In this document: in pieces, positions 39,901 to 54,000 of the stretch | How positions within the stretch are numbered: position 1 is the first letter of the stretch | Layout: each line of letters starts with the position of its first letter | NCBI RefSeq assembly: GCF_047496725.1 | Contig: NC_132977.1 | Location: 9,461,501 to 9,525,500, forward strand | DNA from: Anoplolepis gracilipes | Lineage: Eukaryota > Arthropoda > Insecta > Hymenoptera > Formicidae | Direction: 5' to 3' | DNA: 64,000 nt | Translations under genes and position numbers: made by a program | The notes under the pieces: model-generated | Seen by the model: only the letters and a program-made list of their open reading frames with translations | Told to the model about the DNA's origin: nothing | Database searches by the model: none

Positions 39901-42900
39901 TGACAGGATGCAGGCGAACAAGGTCAGAACGCCTCTTAATATTAGAATTCCTAGACCGAGTATGATGGAGGATGTTAAGCCTATTAAAATCCTGGATCGT
40001 TTGGAGGTCATAGTCGAGGATAATTGTGTGACCACTAAAAGTGTCAAGGATACGATGAGCATGGTCGTCAATGTTGATACAGGTACAAGATCGGTCACGT
40101 GGAACAGCTTCTGAAAAATATTTTCCAGACGAAAGATCAATTTTCTGCGATTTTACTTGTGATGTTTACTTTGATAAGTTGTATCAACTTACTTCTGCGA
40201 TGGCTATGTCAAAACTTACTTATTTTTACAATTCGAAGTTTTTCATTAAACTTTATTTCTTCGAGGCTCTTGAAACAAATTTGTCTTATCGACGATTGAT
40301 CTCACGTACGAATTATTTTTCAATGTCGAAAAAGAAAATGTAAGAGGAATTTTTTTTTTTTCAATGTAAGATAAATCACGTTATTAAGTTCTTCGCGCTT
40401 TTCGCGAATCTCTATAAGACAAGGATACCGTTTACTTTTTTGATTCAATCTTAGTGTACGGTTTTATGTATTCTTAGCGAATCTATCGGTTCGAAGAGCT
40501 TCTACAACACCTTCGCATCACCGATATCAATATTAATTCTTGAGCTCTGCTAACGAACCCCCTGCGGTTCAATGTCGGGATACATCTTGTTAACTTACTC
40601 GCGAAGAATACGTATGCCGTGAGGCACCTGGGACCGATATCGATCCGTTACAAAGGAGAGGAGCTAGATGGAGTTTTAATTGAAAATTAATTACGGCTTC
40701 GATCGTCATTTTGTAATTTCTACTCTTGAAAGGTAATGATGTTTCAACTTGGATAACTTGAACATTTTGCTTTAAACGAGCATTGATTTTTGAAAATAAT
40801 GGTTAATTACGAAATAGTAAGACGAAATGTAAGGTAAAAGTAAGTTTAGTTCTTTGATTGATAAATTAAAATTGAAACATTTTAAGTGATATAAAAATTA
40901 AATTTGATTTTTTTTTTATTTTATAGTTGTTACAAAGAAAGATAAAAATAATTGATATCTAATAAAAATTTATTTTTCTTTTTCTTACTGGCAATTTAAA
41001 GTGACAATTGTTGTTTGATCAACATTAAAAAATAGATAATGTCTATATATATATATATAATGTTTTTTGATTTGTTGTAATACATCATGGAGGATTATCA
41101 ATGGTACTTACAGGATAATCAGTGAAGCATAAAGCACCTAGAGCGACTAGCGAAGCAATTGCGGCGACGCAAAGTGTCCCCGTATAAAGAGACGCTGTCA
41201 GTTTTCCTTCGTATTTGTCACGAAGTTCCTGAAGTTCTTTAACGCCAGCATCGTCGCCTATAGCATCGCCGAGACTCTCTGGAAAAAAGTCGCATTTCTA
41301 TGTTACATTCGTATGTTACATATGTAAAAGTAATAAATGTGCAAAAGAAGAAAATTCCAGAAAGACGTTGTATATATAATACTTAATAGTTATCGCAAAG
41401 AAATATTTTTCAGATACTTGTAACAAGAAAGCGAATAAAATGCATATTTGACTTTTAAAATATAATATATTTGTCATATCATGACAAGTGACATAGTAGA
41501 TATAAATAATTCTTGAAAATGCTTACTTTATTGGAAAAAGCACACTTAAATTTCTAAATAATACAATAAATTTAAATGCTATTGCAGAGACTTTTCATCT
41601 TTTATGTGATAAAAATTCTTAAATCTATGTGCCTTTTACAGTAATAATATAAACAACTATAATAGTGTAATATATCAAGGAGAGGAATATTGTACGCGTA
41701 TGTGACTAAGTCTAATTAATATCTACAGCATTGGTAGTTTGGAGATGTGCTTGCTTGCTTGCAACATATGTGCGGCAATAAAGTCTGACATCGTGTTTCA
41801 GACATAATCCAGCAGGGAATTACTGACTTGATACATTTGATTTCTGTTTTAGAAGAGCTTTCATATCGCAAAGCTTAGTATTGTAATTAAACGTTGCATA
41901 AAGTTATAACGTTGCATTGCGAGAACTTTAATTATAGTCAAGCTTAAGTAATTATTTAATTTAAACATTAAATCTCTCTCTCTCTCTCTCTCTCTCTTTA
42001 AGTATGAGCGAAATTTGTCATATGATATAATATATTATAATAAATTTCGAAAGTAAAAGTAATAGTTCCACATTATATTTATATGATTGGTCTCTCAATT
42101 ATTATATTATGTGAGCATTTCTAATGTATTACTATTATATGTAAATACAATAATACTTTATTAATTATGCAGTACAAAAATATAAATCAGATCGTAAAAA
42201 TTCCTTTTAATATATATATATTGCTTTATAATATTTTAAAATTTCAATTTGTATGTGTATTAAATTATATGTATAATATATTGTATGTATACTTATATTA
42301 TGTAGATATATGGTATAAAGTGTTATTTGTAATGTTATATTTAATATATTTATATTGTATTACTATATTGCGTGTGTATATATGTTTTTAATATATTTCA
42401 AATTAAAAAAAATTTATGATATATATTTATATTGTTATCGTCGAGATATTATTACATTAAATAATAATTTCCATGTAGGAAAAAGTTTTTCATAATTTTT
42501 GTTAAAGATCGTTAAATTTTTTGCTAAAAAAAAATGCAAAGTTATTACATGCGCTTTAACAACCAACCCTTTTTGTCGACGACGATGGTGTCTATAAAGG
42601 TTAATTGGGAGTGGTTTAAAGGATGAGTAGAGAGAAAAGATTATGATCGATACATAGCGTGGAAAAGTAGAGTGAGGATAAACTTAATTAAACTGATTAA
42701 TAATTTATCATTTCTTATTCTTAATTATAATTAAATGGAAGAGATAAAGATAAAGTTGAACATCGTATAAACGAAACTAGAATACAATTTTTAATATTAC
42801 ATAAAACTTTATCCGATTTCAAACTGAGCGCAACAAAATATAAGTTAAATGGAATTAATTTACTTTGTAAAATGATACAATTTTATAAAGATGTATAATT

Positions 42901-44506
42901 TTATTTCCTTTTTTATATTTTTAAATATTTTAATAAAAGAGGTAAATACGTGCTATCAATTTCGCATTTCGATAACTCTAAATATATTAAATGTTGATCA
43001 GTTTCAAATAATATATTTATTACTTTTTTACATTGTCAAAAAAGTAATAAGACTTTATATCAGTATTTATGACTTTTGAAACGGATAATAAAGCATGTAA
43101 TGGATATTGCATTCGCAACTTCATACGATAAGGAAGTACGTGTCGAGTTATAAGGGCAAACCGAATATTTCACTACTTCTCTCGCAGCACGGTTCTCCGT
43201 CTTTTATCACTTTCATAAAGAACCTAATACTTTTATCGTAAACTATATTTTTCTGTTGGTAGACTTTATTATGTTTCGGCGTGCAAAAAGTGAGAATTAA
43301 TTAAGTTACCTGGTAGCCATCAGTATAATTATTTTCAAGTTTGTGACTCTTGAAACTTCAAAATGGTACTGGTTCCATCGATAATTCGTCCAGATAGAAA
43401 CCCGATATGATATGCGGAAAAGGTATTTCGAGAATGTCAACTATCTGGTAAATTTATTTAGAAAATTGACTAGTGCAAATGGCAAAGAATCACTGCGAAA
43501 ATATGCTAGAATTTATGTTTACTTTTATAACACACATTTAAATTTTTATTACAATATTTAATATTTCACGGAGTGTGTTTTTCAGGAAAATTCTCAAATT
43601 TTATATAAATATCAGTTATGCGCAAATAATCGCACAAAAAATATAAAATACTCTCTTATAGATATATTTATTTTAAATTTATATATGTATTTTATCTTTT
43701 CTCTCTCTTTCTCTCTCCGTTTCTGGCTTTTCATTCTTTTCATTCTTACTTTTGCAATATATATTTTCCAATTATTTTGATATTTTAAGTAGAAATCTTG
43801 TATAACATCGCACATTATTTTAAGATGATTATTACTAATGTAATAAAACCTTCGTTTATTTATATTCATTCGCGAGTTTTATAAAGTTTTGAATAATATA
43901 TTATTATAATACAATATAATCGCTGGAGTTTATTACAATTATCTTTTTTTTTCAATCATCAAGAACGGCATAATTGTTTGTTCGTTTATTGCATTTTTGT
44001 AATGAAAGCAAATGTAATGAATAAAAAGGCGTAGCCATGTATCGCGTGGCAGTGGTACGCAGCTCTGCAGGTGCATTAACTTAATTGATCGAAATTGTCG
44101 TCGCCGACGACTAAACGAATCAAGCTAATCCGCTAATGAAACAAGTCGCGTTCAGACACGCGATCCAAGTTAATAGTTCGATAGAGTCAAGGGCAACCGG
44201 GTCGGTGATTCTAATTAGCTATCACTCTTTTGCATTGATATAAGCTATGATGCACGAAAGTGCGCAATTAAACACCTTATTAAATGGATTACAATGTTCG
44301 AATTATCGGTTGAAATTATTCCGCTCGGTTCGCCACTGCATGTGTACCATATTGTCTCTGTAATTCGCAAATGTAAATCATGATAATGTTACGTGATAAG
44401 TAACGTAATATTACACAACCGATATTATGATGAGATGATCAATTAAATGAAATAACAATTATAATAAATATGGAAAAAAATGAAGCAGAGAAGATAAAAT
44501 AAAGTG

Positions 44507-44542
<36 letters not shown>

Positions 44543-46088
44543 CATGTAATATAATAATAACACGGATGCTTTCTTTTTTCATTTTATCGCTTCTTTTATA
44601 TTTAATATATTTTTGTGAAATAATCTTTATTATATGAATAAATTATATCCATTTAAAAGATATCGTTATTAGTACTATTTTTTACGTATTATATATCGTG
44701 TACGGTTACTTTTCATCCCATTTAACTGTTTCATATGTAACATGGGAACTGTATAACACTTCATTAAAGTACGCTTTAATTGGGTGTTCACGTTTCTCTC
44801 TCTCTCTTTCTCCTTTTGGCCATTACAACTCGTGAAATGTAACGGTAGAGCCACTGTTTGAATCAGGAGGAAATTTTTTTTGAATGAAGAATAGTTTGTT
44901 CTTTTTCTCCATTCATATAACTTTCAATACCTTTTGTTCATCAGTTGCATAAAAGTGTCTTAGCATAGAAATCATGAAGATACTTTTGCATAAAAGTGAC
45001 TGTGCGTATAAATTTCTGTGTATTTATATAAATCCATAAATCTCTATAGAATAATAAATATAATATTATTTTTAATATAAATGCAATTTTTGATGAAAAA
45101 TAAATGTTTATAATTTTGTATTTTTTTGTACAAACTTATAATTTTTAAAATATTTTGCAATCTTCTCATCTGAATAGTGATAAATATTATTAAAAATTAT
45201 ATTTTTATTAAAATCAGTTATTTTTATTATTATAAAACTATTCTCAGTACAATATGTACTAAATTCTTATTATTATTATTATTATAATTATAAGTAGCTT
45301 AAATAAAAGTTCTGTTTAAATAAATGTCAGAAATTAATTAATTTTTTACTACATTTTTCGATATATTTATATTTCGTTCAATACTTGAAATTCACACCAA
45401 TATTATTCTTAGAATAAACGACACTTCTTAAATGCATTTATCGACAGTTAGGAAGAAGATTCCAATTCGCTTGCGTCTCAATTAATACCGTTCAAGTTCA
45501 TTGTTATAATTATTAATATCGTCTCAAGAAACTCGGATCAATTCGGAGCAATTGGCGCGTTGTCCACGAAACAGATTGCGTCATAATATAAACCAGAACA
45601 CGTTCTGTCATCGTCCCGACTGCGTTGATTACGAACTTTTGGTTCTGGAGTTTCGCGATCACGCCGATTCAGCAATTATCGAACTTCGCACGCTATGCTA
45701 ACTTCGCGTTTTCGCGATTTTCACTTAGTTTTCCGCACCACAGTGAGCGAATTTAACGAAGGCGTAACGATATATGATATGCATGCGACGCAAATGTGGA
45801 TTACAAATGCGGAAAAATCAGCCGCGTTTTTATTTTTATCGGTTTAATATCTCTCGATAACAATTTCAATTTGATCGCATTAATATTTTGAGAGACTAAT
45901 TGTTTTTTTCTTTCTTTTTGTTGTCTCTCTAATATATCTATGTCCAATATATAAATTACAAAACAATCTTCTTTTTTTTTAATATTTTAAACTATTTTCT
46001 TCTGTTATTTAATATAAATTATTATCAAAAACTTGTATATGTACAATTATAATCAATTAAAACTTACAATAACCATTAAAATTGACTA

Positions 46089-46177
<89 letters not shown>

Positions 46178-49100
46178 CTGCACGTGTACTTATTAAAACT
46201 TATTTATTTATTAAAATTTATTTATTGAAATACAATATTTATTTTTATATATAAATGTGTGTGCGAAATATTTGTATATCTTTTATTCATATTTATTAAT
46301 CAAGTAAAGATATATAATTTATTGTATAAACAATCGTGGCAGTATTTTTTCATTTAAAAAAAATTTTTTATCTTTGCTTTATTCTAAAAAGAGATGAAAT
46401 TTTTACATTTTTATTTTTTGTTAAGTTAATCAGACTTTTTTACAGGTACGAGTTAAAAATTGTTGGCGATCGATTGATTCTATTTGGATGGTGAATAAAT
46501 ATTATCTATGCCGGAAATCTGGCAGTGATTTATTTTTCTTCTCTTGAATTTCCAATATAAAGTATAGGAACGCAAAAATGTTTTCTATGTTGTTTCTGTC
46601 TCATTGGTTTGCAAATTTATTAGCAGTGTGATAGGAATAATCAATGATCAAGTGTATTTGTCCGCTTGAATTCTCCGTGACAACGTAAATTTAGAAAGAT
46701 AAGTCAACGTAGTCAAAGTAGGGAGGTAATGTATTTCTTACAGTATACGGTAGATCTACCGTGATTTGCTTCTTTCATAAATGTTTCTCTTTACAATGGC
46801 GTGACAAAATGGATAATCTACTCATTTATATGCCAATGAATTAATATGAAAACGTATTATCCTAAATTCTATTCTTTATTGATATTAATGTGTGTGAAAA
46901 TGTACTTTAAAAGATGATATATATACGAGGTATTTTAGTTTTTTTGTATTAAATTGTGCCAGTAGGTTATACGAATAGTAATAAGAAAAAATGTTATACA
47001 TATAAACATAGGCTTATAAATGCTTTATTAAAAAAGTGTAACAAAAATGAAATAAAATAACACCGGATTTCATTTTATTATTAATCATGTAAATCTTGTT
47101 AAAATCGTGTAAACAGATTAGGTAAATAGGTCGTCGACCTATTTTTATACAGTATGGTGTTAATAAATAATGAAAGGAATAAAAAAATATGAAAAGATAA
47201 AGAGACATACGCTAAATGTCCGTGCAAATTCGTATAATATGAATAAATTAATAAATTATATTATTGATAAATTAAATACATAAAATAAATAACATATATT
47301 TCGGCGTATTAGTTTTGGATATTTTCAGTGTTTTGATCGCACGAAATGTCAAAAATTATTAATAATAAGAATAAGCCCGTTATCATTTCATTTTATTTTT
47401 GTTATAACTTTTTAATAAAACATTGAGAAAACCTGAAACATACTGTATATTAAGCTCTTTCTGGTATGGTAGCAATTTAAAATCTCATTTTAGAACTCCT
47501 TCTTTAATTTTAATTTCAGGAAAAAATGAAAAAAATAAAAATTATATAATTATATATAAAAAATATGAAAGGAAATAGGTATATATATATATATATGTAA
47601 ATAATTAAATAAATTAAATTAATTGAATAAATGATATTACTTATATTTTATGAAACAAATGACAGAAATATAACAGGAGATGTACTGTTTTAATTTATAT
47701 TGTTTTATTTGCAATGCATGCGATGATAGGAGCAGAAACATCTCTTGGTAGAACAACGCATCCTCATTGACTGCACGTCACACACGTTGTATTATATATA
47801 TGTTATTTCTCTATATATAAACACGAGAAAACATTTCGCGATCACGTATGCAATAATGTTGTTCGAATAAATACAAAATCTTTATATAAGAGATAAAAAA
47901 AGAAAATAAAGAAAATGAAGAAAAATGAAATGTGTATGTGTGTGTGTGTGTGTGTGGAGTAAGAAAAATAGAGAAAGAGAGAGAGAGAGAGACATTCTAT
48001 ATTCCATAGAAAGATAATTTCTATCATTAAAAGGCTCGTATATTCTCATAGGCTCACAATCTGACAAGTCTAATGATAAAAGATTAAAGCTAACACTATT
48101 TCTCTTTTTCTTTGATTAGTTCTTGATGCGATGGGAAGTAAACACGTGCGCACCCGCGTCAACATCGAACAATGATCAGACATCAGAGGAATATACATAC
48201 AATACAGCGACATCGTTAAAGAATTTCAATCGAAATCCATCTTTTGCTTTAAGCACAATTTTTGTTTCATCTTTTATAAAAAAAGTTTAGAAATCTACTT
48301 GCAATCTTATATGCATTTGTGTTTCATCAAGATTGATCTTCTGTGTTAATATTAAAAAATCCTCTTAATAATTTGCTTCTCACTAATATTGGATATAAAA
48401 ATAGAAGATGTTTAAATCATTCTATATAAATAATATCTCTTTATTTTTTCGAAAGAGAACAACCTTACTTGAAAATAAAAATGTAAACCAGACATTTAAA
48501 AATTCATTTTACATGAGAGAAAATACAAGAAAATACATTTTTTTACTTGTTAAGGTAATGATATACATTTTATATCGATTAAATTTACAATTCAATTGAG
48601 AAACTTTTTCAATCAACGTTTGTTTTAAATTATTTAAAAAATTATAAAAAGATGTATGATTTTTGTGTTGCGTGTTTTGAAAAGATAACAAACATACATT
48701 AATATCGAAGCAAAATTGTGATCGATTTTCCTTTTTTTCTTACATTATTAACTCCATATACAAATGCAGATTACATTTTTGGAAAAATTTCTCGAAAATT
48801 CAAAGCGAGAAACAATAGTGATGTTCAATACGCTATTGTTGTCACATTCCGTGTGCACGTGTTATAAAGTGTAATTGGGCGAAATCGAGCGCTAGATTCA
48901 CCACCGAGCTGACGATGCAACAATTGCGCTTCGCTACGAGATACCGCGATTGTGCGGCGCGTGCGGATGTCGAGGAATGTACATACATTTGTATATGTCG
49001 AACGTACGACAGGCATTTCACAAGGTGTCCGTGTATCGAGTCCGGCGACAATTCCCCCGCTGTTTAAAAGCCGGCAATAATTGCAACGAGCTGGCAGCCT

Positions 49101-50169
49101 CGAGCTAATTATCGCGCCTGTTCGATACCACAGCCGCGACACAGACAGTCACTGACCGCGTACTCAATTTTATATTTAATTGCAAATACGCACGAAGTGT
49201 GCCATTAGGTTGACCAGTTGGTGTCTCGGCGCGTTATTGTTCCACTCAGGGATCGTCGTTTGGAATTAGTGCCATATTTACATGACTGGCGTAATCTCCT
49301 CTCGACAGCGCTGTTAATCTCCTCCGCGTTATGCACGTTTGTAAATCAATCTATATTGGATTACACAACGTCGCTCTCACGATAATACGAGTCAAACGTG
49401 ATTGACACCATTTTATTTTGAATAAAATATATAGATCACTCTTTCTCTATCTGTCTTGGTTGATAGAATTTAATATTGAAAAATTGATCAACTGATTGGA
49501 AAATTTTGCGTCGTTCTATTTGAAATTGTATTGCATTTGCATAAAAATGTAAACGACGTAGCGTGACATGTGATGTGAAATAATTTTATTCACGCGGAAC
49601 ACTTTTCTTATAATGCTCTAAATGTAAATAAATTTATTTCTCTTTGATATCCGATCGAGTGCCAGGAATTTCATTGTCAAATAAAAGTTGCATATATGTA
49701 TTTTCTAATAATATACAAACTGTACAAAGTAATAAGCACGAAGTGCTATGCGGGATTCGTTATGCTTGAGATGGGCATCATGCCATGCACTATCTGCACA
49801 TTTATTAATAGTGAGTTTTGCCAAAAATAAAATATCCCGGCACATCTATTGCATACAGAGGAGGAAAATTTCGTGAGCATGTTTCACATTGTATATAAAT
49901 GCATTTAGAAACATAGAGAAACGTGAATCGATTGCCGAAACAAGCTATAGACATATACATATGTATGTATTTGTGTATATATAGTAATTAGGGGTGTTTT
50001 ATGTTATTATCCGTATAGTAACAAATATAGAATGATAATAATAACAACAGAGAAAAAATTCAATATCAATATTTGTATATTTTCCTAAAAAAGAATATCA
50101 AAAAAAGCGCAAAAGAATTAAAAGTTTAATAAAAAATATTACACTGAGCCTTTAATCTGTAAAAATTTG

Positions 50170-50204
<35 letters not shown>

Positions 50205-51028
50205 TTTAAGTTAAAAATTAAAAATAAAATTAAGAATAAAATATTCAATTCAATTTATTCTTGCAAAAAAGAATTTTTCATTAATTAATATAATTTTTGA
50301 ACAAAATTAAGTAAATTATCGAGAAAAAGAATAGAAGGCATATTAGTAGATCAATTTTTTGTTTACCATCACGCGCATTCTATTTCACGATGAGTATTCC
50401 CGATGTACTCATAGGATTAAAACACTATATCAGCTGCTTAAAAATGGAAAAAGCTTTCGACGCGCGAAATATTGCGTGATACTATTAGTAATAGCATTAA
50501 CCTAGCAATATATTAACGCATAACAGTAATCATTCGACTGTTATTCAGCACTATAACATGAATAATGTTGTGTCTACAAGTTTGCGCTATCGTGTAAATA
50601 AACGGCAATTTTTTTTTAATTATAAATGCAAGCAAATATTTTATTTGATATAAAATATGATTAATTAATTAAGAAGAATTTAATTAAAACAAAAATTAAT
50701 TGGACATAAAATAAGTAATTAATATGTATCAGTATACATACCTTTACAAATAATAATTGAATTTACATATATTTTTAATTTAATAATCATTATTAAACAA
50801 AATTAAAAAGTATAATTGTAATCATTATATAATTATATATTTAACCGTACGCTTTCACATATTTACATAAAGAGTCTTATTACTAAATATATATATTTGT
50901 TTATAAAAGACATTAAATTTTAAACACATTTATTTATTAAATAAATAATAATTAAAACCAATTTTATAAGAAATATAATATTTTCATATATATTATTAAT
51001 TTCTACAGGATAATTTTCGAGAGAAAAG

Positions 51029-51082
<54 letters not shown>

Positions 51083-54000
51083 GCTACTTATATATATATA
51101 TATGCGTTTGGCGTTGCGTATATCCCATATGTAACTATATCTGACTAGATACTATCCCAACCGGAATCACATACTGCAATTAGCAGGAACCGATAGGAGT
51201 TTGAATCTGGAATTTTACGCGTAAAATGCGAACGGCACTGAAGAAGACACACGTGCGGTATTCCCAACAGCTCTAGAAAATTGTCAACGAGAATGATTTT
51301 CAATTTTAAAGAAATCTCTCGATTTTTTTTTTGCCAAGTGATCTTAAGCGATTGAGTTTTTTAACTTATGATTTATTATAAAATAAATAATTATAATAAT
51401 TGCAAGAACTTATGCAAAGGTAGAATTCTACGAATAATCCGTACGAAAAATATAAACTATAATAAAAAAAAATAATTTTGTGATAATATTTTATTAGCTT
51501 CTTTTTCAAGTCGATGCAGAGTTATTAAGTTATCAGAGCTTCGAGATAAGATTTACATAAATATAATATTTTGCTTTTTGTCCCGATTCGACGGCTTATT
51601 GGTGGATTGTGACTTAATAAGTTTGTTTTTCATTCTTTTTAAATGAGTTCTATCACATTGTGAAAATAATTGAAGAAAAGGTCGCGATAATAAAGTATTT
51701 CCACGAAGAATGATTATTGAGGATGGAAGGTAGAATTCATTGCTACTTTTCGATACGTATCAAGAATGGGAGCGACTCTATCGATTTGGTCTGACCACAT
51801 TAGCTACAGTTTCACTGAATGAATCAAGTTTCAAGAGTGATTAAAAATACGGCATTCGATGGAACTGTAAAACCAACTTTCGCATTTCTTTTCTTCTCAT
51901 TTTGTTGTAGAAGAGTAATAATATTAGTAAGACTCAATTAATATAACAAGAAAATAAATATATCTTTATTTATTATTATTATTATATTTATTGCTATTTA
52001 TATTAATATGTATTTCTATAGAAAATTCTTCATATAGATTTGAGAATTTTGAATCATATTAATATACAAATCTTGTAAAGAAAATATTTAAAGAAACGAA
52101 AAAAACTATAATAACAAGGGAGATAATTATCGTAAAAACGCGACTTTAATAAAGTTAATAATAATAAATAAAATATAAGTTTTATATTTTCTTATATTTC
52201 TATGACTTTCTTAAATAATACGATTATATGACATAATATTAAAAAGAAAAGAATTAGAGAATCTACTAATAAGATTATTTTCCTAGATTGCAACAATGAT
52301 TTTTGTCAAGTCATATTTAATTCAGTATTAAGATGTTTACAAAATTGTATGCATTTATTTCGTCACAAACGTTTATATCACTGATAGCGCTTATTTGTTG
52401 CTTGAAGGTCATTTCAATCGTTGCTAACTCGGTCCAAGTTCAACCATTGAAACATCGATTTGCTAATTTCTCGTGATTAATGTCTGTGATTGACGAGTAA
52501 AGTCCCACATTGTAATTTACAACTAATCAAAAACTCATTATATGTTCAAAATCTGGTAATTTTATTATAACGTATATTATTGCATACTGTTAAAATTATT
52601 TTACAATTATTTTTTAATTTGAAATTATTTTTATAAATATGTTTATTATTTTAATATGTTTTCTAAGATATATTATTAAGACAAAACTTTAGCTAAAGAG
52701 AACATGACAAAATATTAACGACATTTACGAAAATTAATGTCTCATGCATGAGATCATTTCAAATAATTTTCTATTCTATTTTTTTACGATATATTTTCAG
52801 TAAATTTTAATTCCGAATTTAAATCTTTCAAATCCCAAATTAAAAAAAAAATAAAAAATGGAAAATATTGAAGATATATTGTTTGAGTGTTAAAAGGTAG
52901 TTTTTATTTAGTATTTATTAAATTCTAAAGGAAAATGATCTTTTATTTCTTGATAAATGCAATCGTGCTAACTTTTTAACGGAAAGATCAATTAATCATA
53001 CAAAGAAGCAAAATGCGACATCAAATAGAAAATCATTTTGCCCATGTTTGACAATGTTCAATGTTTAACGTACAATATATCAAGTGATTTGCAGCATACG
53101 AATATTTTTTACGTTCATATTTATGTGTACATATTTGTATTAGACATGTACCGCGCTATTTAGAATAGAATAGTAATTTTGCATTTCGAAAACAGATAAA
53201 GTTTATGAATAATATATCGCACGTAAATAATTTATTATTTGCAATTAATAATGTAATAACGTAACATAACAAAATAATATGTTCTATTTTGCAATGATTG
53301 TAAATAACATATAAATAACATATATAAATATCAATGTCATTTATAATCGATTACTATTCACGTAATAGCTAAAAAAACCGATCCCTTTCGTTAAAATCTA
53401 TTTTGTCCATTTAATCGAATATATTCTCATAATTGGATTATAAATGTATATAACCGTACTTTGTAAATCTCCATTTTCGGCCTACCATAGCCACGTGCGT
53501 ACCATTTTATGACCAAATTCTGCGTGTAACTTAATATATCAAACGCGACAAACACTGTTATCTGCCGTCGCAAATGTTTCACGAACATCTCGATAATAGT
53601 TATCATAGAAATCCACACACAATTCACTTTGTCATGCAATATATTTTGAAATTCAATAAAAATTCAGAAGATATCTTCCAATACTTTCATAAACGTACGC
53701 GATCTAATTTCACTTTAAGTATAATTCGACGCGCCAATCGCTTTGATAAAATATATTACTGAACATTTGTTTCTAAATGTTTGCGTATTTAATTTAGCGC
53801 AACATAACTTTATCGTATCACTTTCGTCTTTCACATCGACATTCCTGTTATCCCTTGCTGTAGTTTATGCAACATAAAGCTGCAGCAAACGCCTTGTAAA
53901 CGTGATATATATCGAACACACACTGGATATAATCCTATTAAATAAACTAAATAAATTTGATGTAGCAAATATATTCATTAAACATGGAATTTATGCATAT

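Noticed and set aside
48825..49142. 105-codon minus-strand ORF in a GC-richer island of cyclase intron 1
   Set aside because: No domain and several alternative frames of similar length. It is not needed to complete the cyclase, whose frame is closed without it.
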